Part shown: in pieces, positions 8,921-15,728 of the stretch | How positions within the stretch are numbered: position 1 is the stretch's first letter | Layout of the letters: the number at the start of each line of letters is the position of its first letter | Source: Prevotella sp. | GTDB lineage: Bacteria > Bacteroidota > Bacteroidia > Bacteroidales > Bacteroidaceae | DNA length: 36,229 nucleotides | Assembly (NCBI GenBank): GCA_016284895.1 | Contig: JAEEPT010000006.1 | Coordinates: forward strand, 1 to 36,229 | Reading direction: 5' to 3' | The notes under the pieces: model-generated | Told to the model about the DNA's origin: nothing | Database searches by the model: none | The model's input: the letters and a program-made list of their open reading frames with translations, nothing else | Program-made: the position numbers and the translations under genes

Positions 8921-10305
8921 TTATAAAGCGTTGGGGCTATAAGTTAAAAAAACGGATTCGCAGGGATGTAGTGTCAGCGTATAGGTTCTGTCGTTATTGC
9001 ATTTTAGCTCGTGCCGGCTACCTGACAGGTTATGCCATACCCTCACCTTCTTTGGCATGTCCTGCAGTCGGAAGCTGACAACGGTTGTTCTGTCTTCGAG
9101 ATTTGCCAAATAGAAGATTTCCGTATTGTCAATTCTTCTATGGGTATGAACTACGGATTCATGGTGCGTTAAAATCTCCAAGGGACGGATGATGCTCTCG
9201 CCCGAGTGGAGTATAGCCACGCCAGCCTCACGGAAAGCATCAATCCGGGCCTGCGATTCAGCGTTGACATGAGCCTTGTCGGCCATCAAGAATGCTTTAT
9301 ACTCTATGCCGTCTGGTGTCACAAGCCTCCCGCCTTTGACCTGCAGCCTATGTTTCAGAGCATCGCCCGTGCAGACATCCCAGTCCAAGCCGTCTATGCC
9401 ATCGGGCAATCGGCTGGTGATGGTCTTGACAGGCACGTCATCGCCAAGAAACACGAGAACGTCGGGAGCAGCCTTGCCCTGACGCAGCATCACCATCGAG
9501 CGCACGGCCTGCAGCCATACTAGCTTCATTTGCTCCCAACGGGGATTGCTGCGGTTGATGGCATACTCACGACCAGCTTTGTAGGGCTGGTCAACCTTTG
9601 CTGAAGGAATATGGGGCGTAGCACAGGCCACAAGCTCCTGCGCTCCCATTGAGAAGGCGATACTGGCCACACGGTGCAGGTCGGCAGGTGTGTGCTTGTA
9701 TTCACAATCGGTCATTGCTTCAGCTGAGGCAATGGGCTTGCCATAAATATGAGCCGCACTGGAGCAGCCTTTCACATCATAGGCTCCCTGCCGCTGGTAG
9801 AGCCAAACTCGCCTTGCGGTTTATCAGTGCTTTGTTTCACGCTGACGGCATCGCCCGTGATGCAGAGCGCATTGCCGATGGCCTGTGCCACCCGTTACAT
9901 GGTATGTTCGGGGGTGATCCATCTGCCCCCGGCGCAGTAACCGTTCGAGATGTTCAGCTCAAACGAAAGCCCCGTCCGCTTCGCCTCGCTGGCAGCCAGA
10001 CGCAGGTGTCGCCACCACTCTGTACTGAAGGCATCCTCGGTCCCATTTGCCCTTGCGTCCTTGGTGTGATTCTGGTCGTAGTACACCACTCCACCGAAGC
10101 CTGCATCACGTAATGCCTCCGCATCAGCAACTATTCCTTCATCTGCTGTCCGTTCGTAGCCGAAGAACCACCACGTCTTCATTCTGTATTCCTGTGTAGG
10201 CTTCTGCCACAACTTTTTGAGTTGTGACAAATCCTGTGCATTAACCGCAGTAAAACGGCTTAGAATCAGGCAAAGTGGGAGAACGATCCTCATCACAGGA
10301 ATCAT
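8921..10305 (-). pseudogene. Decayed glycoside hydrolase, GH106 (alpha-L-rhamnosidase)-like
   Basis: Two pieces of one gene remain. The 5' piece (start ATG at 10305) encodes a signal peptide and an N-terminal block, EYRMKTWWFFGYERTADEGI, plus AGFGGVVYYDQN and GRWITPEHTM, typical of the GH106-like family, and stops at TAA 9895-9897. The same frame then encodes GDAVSVKQSTDKPQGEFGS and meets TGA near 9773. The other frame continues as KGCSSAAHIYGKPIASAEAM through a C-terminal beta domain to 8921. Intact relatives are about 900-1100 residues; here only about 460 codons remain, so an internal section of several hundred codons is missing, in addition to a stop and a frameshift. It sits 14 nt after yggS at the end of that operon. 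Confidence 0.8.
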
Positions 10306-10319
10306 ATTCGTATGTCTTG

Positions 10320-10997
10320 TCAATAGACGCGGGGCCCGAAAATCATGGTGCCCACACGCACCATCGTAGAACGGTGCTGCACAGCAATGGGGAAATCGTC
10401 GCTCATACCCCACGACCGCTCACAGAAATGGGGATCGTCGGCAAAGAACTGCGCCTTCACCTCGTCGAAGAAGTCGGCTCCCTGCTGGAACTCGCAGGCT
10501 ATCTGCTGTTCATCGTCGGTGTTCGAAGCCATCATCATCAGTCCGCATATCCGCACGTTCGGCATCTGTCGCCACTCACCGTCGGCCAGTAGCTGTCGGC
10601 ACTCATCGAGGGTAAGACCGTACTTCGTGGCCTCCTCGGCAATGTGGAGCTCCAGCAGCACCTTCACCACCCTGCCCACCTTAGCTGCCTGCTTCTGAAT
10701 CTCGCGCAGCAGGCGGAGCGAGTCAACGGCCTCAATCATCGTGATGTAAGGAGCGATGTACTTCACCTTGTTGGTCTGCAGATGACCTATGAAGTGCCAC
10801 TCTATGTCCTTGGGCAACTGCTCGTGCTTCTCGCGAATCTCCTGTTCGTGACTCTCCCCGAACACACGCTGTCCCTCCTCGTATGCCGCCATGATATAAT
10901 CGGCAGGATGATACTTGCTGATGGCAACAAGGCGCACACCATCGGGCAGACGGCTGAGCACCTCGTGCAGGTTCCGTTTTACGTCAACATTCATCAT
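10320..10997 (-). CDS. yggS: YggS/PLPBP family pyridoxal-phosphate homeostasis protein
   Basis: A 225-residue single-domain TIM-barrel protein that binds pyridoxal phosphate and buffers the vitamin B6 pool; it has no firmly established catalytic activity. The cofactor lysine is in RLVAISKYHPADYIMAAYE near residue 28. Other family blocks are FGESHEQEIREKHEQLP, WHFIGHLQTNKVKYIAPY and the C-terminal SWGMSDDFPIAVQHRSTMVRVGTMIFGPR, which binds the phosphate. The start overlaps the stop of the upstream DUF4494 gene (ATGA at 10994-10997), showing translational coupling. Confidence 0.94.
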   Translation of the reverse strand: MMNVDVKRNLHEVLSRLPDGVRLVAISKYHPADYIMAAYEEGQRVFGESHEQEIREKHEQLPKDIEWHFIGHLQTNKVKYIAPYITMIEAVDSLRLLREIQKQAAKVGRVVKVLLELHIAEEATKYGLTLDECRQLLADGEWRQMPNVRICGLMMMASNTDDEQQIACEFQQGADFFDEVKAQFFADDPHFCERSWGMSDDFPIAVQHRSTMVRVGTMIFGPRVY

Positions 10998-11473
10998 TCT
11001 TCGAACTCGGGCTTGTCGTCCTGTTCCTTCTTTTTGTATTCAAACACATCCATGAGCGTGGTCTCAGCCACCGATGAGATGACATAGTCGATCATCGTGC
11101 CGCCCATCACCTCATCGATGTTCTTCACGGCTCCGTTGAGCGTGCCTGCCTGCACCAGATAGTTCACGCTGGAGCGCTTCTCCTTCTCAGTCTTCTCGTC
11201 GATGGTGATGAACTGCAGCTTCGTCTTATACCAACGGTCAGCCATCTCTTCATCGCTGAAGAAAATCTCCTTATAGGCGGCACGCTTGATGTCGTTGATC
11301 TCGAACTCGCCGCTGATGTAGCTTGACATTTCTTCCATGATGCGCTGCTCGGCCTCGGTGAACGAGAGGGCATCTACCACGTAGGTCTCTATCACTTTCT
11401 TTTGCAAGCCGTCCTCCATCGTCTTCTCGTAACGGATCTTGCACTCAAACCAGTTTGCTGTTCTGCTTCTCAT
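10994..11473 (-). CDS. DUF4494 domain-containing protein
   Basis: A 159-residue cytoplasmic protein with no signal peptide or membrane segment. It matches the DUF4494 type seen across Bacteroidales: an N-terminal WFECKIRYEKTMEDG, the central AEQRIMEEM segment, and FFSDEEMADRWYKTKLQFITIDE. The tail is strongly acidic and lysine-rich. Function is unknown. It is very often found beside yggS in this phylum, and here it overlaps yggS by 4 nt and follows the pseudokinase gene by 35 nt, so all three are probably cotranscribed. Confidence 0.88.
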   Translation of the reverse strand: MRSRTANWFECKIRYEKTMEDGLQKKVIETYVVDALSFTEAEQRIMEEMSSYISGEFEINDIKRAAYKEIFFSDEEMADRWYKTKLQFITIDEKTEKEKRSSVNYLVQAGTLNGAVKNIDEVMGGTMIDYVISSVAETTLMDVFEYKKKEQDDKPEFEE

Positions 11474-11508
11474 TTGTTATAAAAAAACTATTAGTATGTT
11501 TATTCTTT

Positions 11509-12762
11509 TCATTCATCGCTCTGAGTGCCACTGGTGGGGGTGGTCAGCCCCTTCTGCTTCTCGAGCGTGAGATGGTCAATCACCTCCATCGCAATGCGCG
11601 AAGCCTTGTCGCTGCTAATGCCGGTCTGCTCGGTGAGCTCCGTCTGGAGCTTCACCAGGTCGGCATGCATGGCATTGGTATTAGCCATGAAGGTCTTCTC
11701 GTTGGCATTCATATTTTCATTATTATAGACACGCGAGAGTATCTGGTCGGCCTCTCTGGTGAACCGCTTGCGAAAGATTTCCTCTGCCTTCTGCATATAG
11801 GCCTCCATCGCCATACGCTCACCGAGTGTATCGACCTCTACGGAATCGCTGTCAGACCACAGGTCGTTATCGCGCTCAGGGTCAAAGTTGCCATCGTCGA
11901 GCAGACTCACCTCCGGTTCAGCAGGGACTCCCTCCACAAACTCGATGTTATCAGCCTGCGGTACCAGTTCGAAGTAAAGGAACAGGCAGAGCAACACCAC
12001 TGCCACGGCTGCAATGAAGGAAACGACAGAGTGCTTCGCGCCACGCAGGCTCTTCAGTGCCGCGCGCATGTCCTGAGTGGAAGCATAGCGCTTTGCAGGA
12101 TCTTCCTGAATGGCTTTCTTCACCACCCGCTTGTACTCGTATGTGATGGCACCATGCTGATAGAGCCAGTCGATGAGCTTGCCCAGCGAATAGACATCGC
12201 TGGCAGCAGTGACTGCCTGACCTGCCAGGACCTCGGGAGCCAGGAAGTGCTCCATATCGACAAACAGATGGGATGCTGCCACCGAGCTGCTGAAAGCCGA
12301 CGCATGGAGCAAGAGCATGGGCTTCTCGTCGCCCTTGCGGAGCAACACGTTCTGCGGTGAGAAACAAAGGTGGAAGAGGGATTTCTGATGCAGTTCTTCT
12401 GCTATCTCGAGCAATCCATCGACCACATGGTCGATGAAGCCCGACTTCGCCACGATGGCAGGATTGTCAGCGAGCAGTTGTTCCAGCGTCTGATACTGGC
12501 CCTGTTCGAGTTCCAGCAACAGTGCGCCCTCATGCTCCATCTCAAGAAAGTGCACCTGCTGATGGGATTTGATCGTGCCGATGGCCTTTGCGTCTGCTTG
12601 CAGGGCATCCTTGAAGCCTGGCCGTCCCACCAATTGGTCATGCAGCTCGAGCACATAGCGATACTTACCTTCAATCTGCATTTTGCGAAGAAATCCAAAG
12701 GGCATCCTGCCCGTGCGGCTATTGTTGCCATCCTTCGCATTGAGCATCTCTTCGAAATTCAT
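11509..12762 (-). CDS. Membrane-anchored serine/threonine kinase-like protein (pseudokinase)
   Basis: A 417-residue protein with a protein-kinase-like domain at about 25-235, one transmembrane helix at about 245-266 and an acidic, helical C-terminal part outside the cytoplasm. The C-lobe is recognisable: HLCFSPQNVLL occupies the catalytic-loop position, FLAPEVLAG the APE motif, and ASDVYSLGKLIDWLY subdomain IX. The catalytic Asp of HRD and the DFG motif are missing (HASAFSS stands in the DFG place), and no VAIK lysine is evident. It should therefore be unable to phosphorylate and may bind a ligand or act as a scaffold. It is the first gene of the operon with DUF4494 and yggS, and it is divergent from the receiver/exopolysaccharide genes. 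Confidence 0.8.
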   Translation of the reverse strand: MNFEEMLNAKDGNNSRTGRMPFGFLRKMQIEGKYRYVLELHDQLVGRPGFKDALQADAKAIGTIKSHQQVHFLEMEHEGALLLELEQGQYQTLEQLLADNPAIVAKSGFIDHVVDGLLEIAEELHQKSLFHLCFSPQNVLLRKGDEKPMLLLHASAFSSSVAASHLFVDMEHFLAPEVLAGQAVTAASDVYSLGKLIDWLYQHGAITYEYKRVVKKAIQEDPAKRYASTQDMRAALKSLRGAKHSVVSFIAAVAVVLLCLFLYFELVPQADNIEFVEGVPAEPEVSLLDDGNFDPERDNDLWSDSDSVEVDTLGERMAMEAYMQKAEEIFRKRFTREADQILSRVYNNENMNANEKTFMANTNAMHADLVKLQTELTEQTGISSDKASRIAMEVIDHLTLEKQKGLTTPTSGTQSDE

Positions 12763-12790
12763 TTTTGACGATTTTTACTTTTTCGGGCAA

Positions 12791-12798
12791 CAAAATTA
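12791..12798 (-). promoter_or_regulatory. Bacteroidota -7 promoter element for the pseudokinase operon
   Basis: On the reverse strand this reads TAATTTTG, matching TAnnTTTG, 28 nt upstream of the ATG at 12762. No TTTG is visible at the -33 spacing. Confidence 0.45.
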
Positions 12799-12930
12799 CG
12801 AAATAATGCTGATATGACGAAGCGATTTTGGAAGATTAACGCATAGAGGGGCATGGAAAGCATTCAGATTTCCCCGAAAAACTCATGTACTTTGCCAAGA
12901 AATCAGAGAAAAACATTTTTTTTATTGCAT

Positions 12931-12965
12931 TTTGCACGTCGTTACAATAATTTTTCATAACTTTG
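12931..12965 (+). promoter_or_regulatory. Promoter for the orphan receiver gene and possibly the exopolysaccharide cluster
   Basis: TAACTTTG at 12958-12965 matches the -7 consensus. TTTG at 12931-12934 could be the -33 box, but the 23-nt gap is longer than the usual 19-21. The ATG is at 13013, leaving a leader of about 40 nt. No comparable promoter was found in 13385-13512, so this may drive the downstream cluster too. Confidence 0.5.
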
Positions 12966-13012
12966 CACATTGGAAACTAGAATCCTTAGACTTTTAAAAC
13001 GCGTTTTATAAT

Positions 13013-13384
13013 ATGAAAAAGAAGATTTTAATCCTTGATGACAAAGAGACCATTGCAAAAGTGCTCTCCATCTACTTGATGAGTGATTATGACGTGCAAT
13101 GGCTGCCTGACGGTCTGCAAGGAGTGAAGTGGCTACAGGCTGGCAACACGCCCGACTTGATTATTTCAGATATCCGCATGCCTGGCATGCGTGGCGATGA
13201 CTTCCTGGAATGGATTAAGCAGAACGAGCTCTTCCGTCACATCCCCGTCATCATGCTTTCAAGTGAAGACTCTACGAGCGAGCGCATACGCCTGCTGGAG
13301 ATAGGCGCCGAGGACTATATCGTAAAGCCTTTCAACCCTATGGAGCTCAAAATCAGGGTAAAGAAAATACTCCCTAATCAATAA
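13013..13384 (+). CDS. Single-domain response regulator (CheY-like receiver)
   Basis: A 123-residue receiver domain with no output domain. All phosphotransfer residues are present: the acidic pair D9-D10 (ILDDKE), phospho-acceptor D53 in IISDIRMPG, the Ser/Thr position in MLSSED (about 83) and lysine K105 in YIVKPFNP. It should be phosphorylated by a histidine kinase that is not encoded in this window and act through protein contacts. It lies 128 nt upstream of the exopolysaccharide cluster on the same strand, and the first enzyme of that cluster carries a degenerate receiver domain. A role in controlling polysaccharide initiation is therefore plausible, but this is inference. Confidence 0.9.
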   Translation: MKKKILILDDKETIAKVLSIYLMSDYDVQWLPDGLQGVKWLQAGNTPDLIISDIRMPGMRGDDFLEWIKQNELFRHIPVIMLSSEDSTSERIRLLEIGAEDYIVKPFNPMELKIRVKKILPNQ

Positions 13385-13414
13385 TTGACAACTGAAAGAA
13401 TATTATAGTTTAGG

Positions 13415-13494
13415 TTCACGCATACCTATTTTATATTTATTATTATAAACAGACACTTTCTGCGTGAATAACACTTACAGAGATTTACAGAGAT
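13415..13494 (+). repeat. Leader of the exopolysaccharide cluster: 8-bp inverted repeat and 10-bp tandem repeat
   Basis: In the 128-nt gap before the initiating transferase, TTCACGCA (13415-13422) and TGCGTGAA (13461-13468) are perfect inverted copies 38 nt apart. Two exact tandem copies of TTACAGAGAT follow (13475-13484 and 13485-13494), ending 18 nt before the ATG. The gap is otherwise AT-rich. It could be a regulator site or a folded leader; there is no T tract that would make it a terminator. Confidence 0.5.
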
Positions 13495-13512
13495 TGTCTA
13501 AACAATGAAATA

Positions 13513-14718
13513 ATGATTAGTGTCATTTATTTAGGAGATAATCCACAAACTGAGGAGCGTCTGAAATACCTGCCCGGCAGACATGTGGTGCTCACCAAGA
13601 ACTATATGGATGCAGCAGCAGCCTGCGTGCAGCGTTTTGGCAAAGAGCGCTATATCATATTTTATGAAAAAAGCGTACAAACCGAGGACATCACAGCCAT
13701 CACATATCTGCGCAAGAACTGCCAGAACATCTACATCATCCTGCTGACCAGCGAGATGAGCAACGAAGAACGTAACATTTACCTAAAGTGTGGCATCAAT
13801 GACACGCTGAACATAAGTGCTTCGGTCACGGAACTGAACAAAAAACTGCAATTCATCTGCGACCGTGAGAATGTGCTTTTCGACAGCAACATGTCAAAAC
13901 AGAAGATACTGAAATTCAAAATCCCACTTTGGAAACGCTCTTTCGACATATTCTTCTCTCTGCTCGCCATTATTGCGCTCTCACCAGTGCTCATCATCAC
14001 CGCGCTGGCCATCAAGATTGAAGACCCTAAGGGCAAGATTCTCTATAAGTCGAAGAGAGTGGGTACGAACTATACCATCTTTGACTTCCTGAAGTTCCGC
14101 TCAATGTATGCCGATGCTGACCAACGCCTGAAGGAACTCAGCAAAAGCAACAACCAGTATGCCGAACACCCTGAGGAAGAGGAGAAAAAGACCATCACTT
14201 CACCACTTGGCGAACAAGCTGAACAGGAGATGGTAGATATGGGCGTAGAGTCGGAAATGATGATCAGCGACGACGAGGTGATGCTGGTAGGCGACGACTT
14301 CGTGGTATCGGAAAGCGACTTCAACAAACAGAAAGAAGAAGAGATAAACAATGCATTCGTAAAGATTGAGAACGATCCGCGCATCACAAAAGTAGGACGT
14401 TTCATTCGTAAGACAAGCATTGACGAGCTTCCGCAGCTGTTCAACATACTGAAGGGCGACATGTCGATAGTAGGCAACCGTCCCCTACCCCTCTACGAAG
14501 CAGAAAAGCTGACGGCTGACTCAAGCATAGACCGCTTCATGGCACCTGCAGGGCTCACAGGCCTATGGCAGGTGGAAGAACGCGGCAAGGGCGGAACGAT
14601 GTCTGCAGAAGAGAGAAAGCAACTGGACATTCTCTACGGACAGACTTACAACTTCGCACTCGACATGAAGATTATCTGGCGCACACTTTTCGCGTTCATA
14701 CAAGATGAAAACGTGTGA
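13513..14718 (+). CDS. Polyprenyl-phosphate sugar phosphotransferase with N-terminal pseudo-receiver domain
   Basis: A 401-residue initiating enzyme that loads the first sugar phosphate onto undecaprenyl phosphate. Residues 1 to about 120 fold like a receiver but lack the phospho-Asp (IIFYEKSV) and the switch lysine (DTLNISAS). From about 136 the bacterial sugar transferase domain begins: [17 protein letters not shown], a membrane hairpin, then FDFLKFRSM. The catalytic Asp-Glu pair is in [20 protein letters not shown], followed by GNRPLP and [12 protein letters not shown]. Between FRSM and [12 protein letters not shown] there is an acidic insert of about 75 residues (205-282), where 15-25 is usual. 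It is the first gene of the cluster. Confidence 0.88.
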   Translation: MISVIYLGDNPQTEERLKYLPGRHVVLTKNYMDAAAACVQRFGKERYIIFYEKSVQTEDITAITYLRKNCQNIYIILLTSEMSNEERNIYLKCGINDTLNISASVTELNKKLQFICDRENVLFDSNMSKQKILKFKIPLWKRSFDIFFSLLAIIALSPVLIITALAIKIEDPKGKILYKSKRVGTNYTIFDFLKFRSMYADADQRLKELSKSNNQYAEHPEEEEKKTITSPLGEQAEQEMVDMGVESEMMISDDEVMLVGDDFVVSESDFNKQKEEEINNAFVKIENDPRITKVGRFIRKTSIDELPQLFNILKGDMSIVGNRPLPLYEAEKLTADSSIDRFMAPAGLTGLWQVEERGKGGTMSAEERKQLDILYGQTYNFALDMKIIWRTLFAFIQDENV

Positions 14719-14732
14719 TAAAAGAATCAACG

Positions 14733-15677
14733 ATGAGAAATCTTAGAACCTTTATAATAATTTGTGTTTCAGTATTTTGCAGTACCGCTACGATGGCTCA
14801 AGAGACCTTCGACGACAGCGGTATCAGTGCAGGTTTCTTTGATTCAAGCTTCAGCAAAGACATCAATTTCTCTGATTTTCACCTGCCACCATTAGGTGTG
14901 TTGTTCGAGAATGCCAAGGCTAATCCGAACATCCTGCAAATGGCAAAGCTACAGGAGATAGCTGAAGCTGAAGTGAAGAAACAGAAGAAGCACATCTTTT
15001 CTTACATCATGGGGCATGCCAGCTACAGTTATGGTAAGACCGACATGTGGGGCAACAACTCGTCCACCTACAGCACCATGATCTATCAGTTCCAGGGATC
15101 GGTTCAGAACTATTGGAACGTAGGTGTGAACCTAAGCGTGCCTCTGGAAGACATCCTGGACTTGGGACACTCCGTCAAGCGCAAGCGTCTGCTCGTGGAA
15201 GAGGCTCAGATAAAAAAAGATGCTGCTTACGACCAACTGAAGCTGGAGATTGTCACACTTTATATCCGTATCACCAACAACCTGTCGGCTCTGAAGACAG
15301 CCGGTGTCAGTGCCGCTATCTATCAGGGGTCTAACCAGTTGGAAGAAGAAGACTTCCATCAGGGCAACCGCGACATCGCCGATTATGCCTACAGTAGTCT
15401 GCGCGGACAGAATGCCGTGAACACCTATCAAGGACTGCTCACACAGATCACTACCGACATCGTCACGCTTGAGATTCTGAGCCATACACCTATCCTTACA
15501 AACACAACGACTGAAATCACGCTTGACAGCAATATAAAGAAGAGCGAGAAGCAGATTCGCAAGGAGAACAAGGCTATGGACAAGAAAATCAAGCGTCAGA
15601 TCGAAGAACAGGAGAAGCGAATGAATGATATGCAAAAAAAAGGTGGAAAAAAAGCTCAGCCAACCGAACAGAAATAG
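14733..15677 (+). CDS. Short TolC-family outer-membrane protein of the exopolysaccharide cluster
   Basis: A 314-residue protein with a signal peptide (MRNLRTFIIICVSVFCSTATM, cleaved near AQET). It shows TolC-like parts: helix ANPNILQMAKLQEIAEAEVK, a beta segment around SYSYGK, then NVGVNLSVPLEDILDLG, which matches the family's second strand and helix. TolC proteins are usually 420-490 residues, so this is a short form. The last 45 residues are a very basic and acidic coiled tail (EEQEKRMNDMQKKGGKK). An in-frame GTG at 14715 overlaps the previous stop, but ATG 14733 starts the signal peptide directly. By position, between the initiating transferase and the Wzc-like protein, it may serve as the outer-membrane part of export. 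Confidence 0.75.
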   Translation: MRNLRTFIIICVSVFCSTATMAQETFDDSGISAGFFDSSFSKDINFSDFHLPPLGVLFENAKANPNILQMAKLQEIAEAEVKKQKKHIFSYIMGHASYSYGKTDMWGNNSSTYSTMIYQFQGSVQNYWNVGVNLSVPLEDILDLGHSVKRKRLLVEEAQIKKDAAYDQLKLEIVTLYIRITNNLSALKTAGVSAAIYQGSNQLEEEDFHQGNRDIADYAYSSLRGQNAVNTYQGLLTQITTDIVTLEILSHTPILTNTTTEITLDSNIKKSEKQIRKENKAMDKKIKRQIEEQEKRMNDMQKKGGKKAQPTEQK

Positions 15678-15728
15678 TGCCATTGCACTCCAAGAGCGAA
15701 TCAGAAACGAAGAGGAACTATTCATATT

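Noticed and set aside
11455..12360. A 301-codon forward frame across the DUF4494/pseudokinase region
   Set aside because: It lies antisense to two recognisable genes and its translation resembles no protein family.
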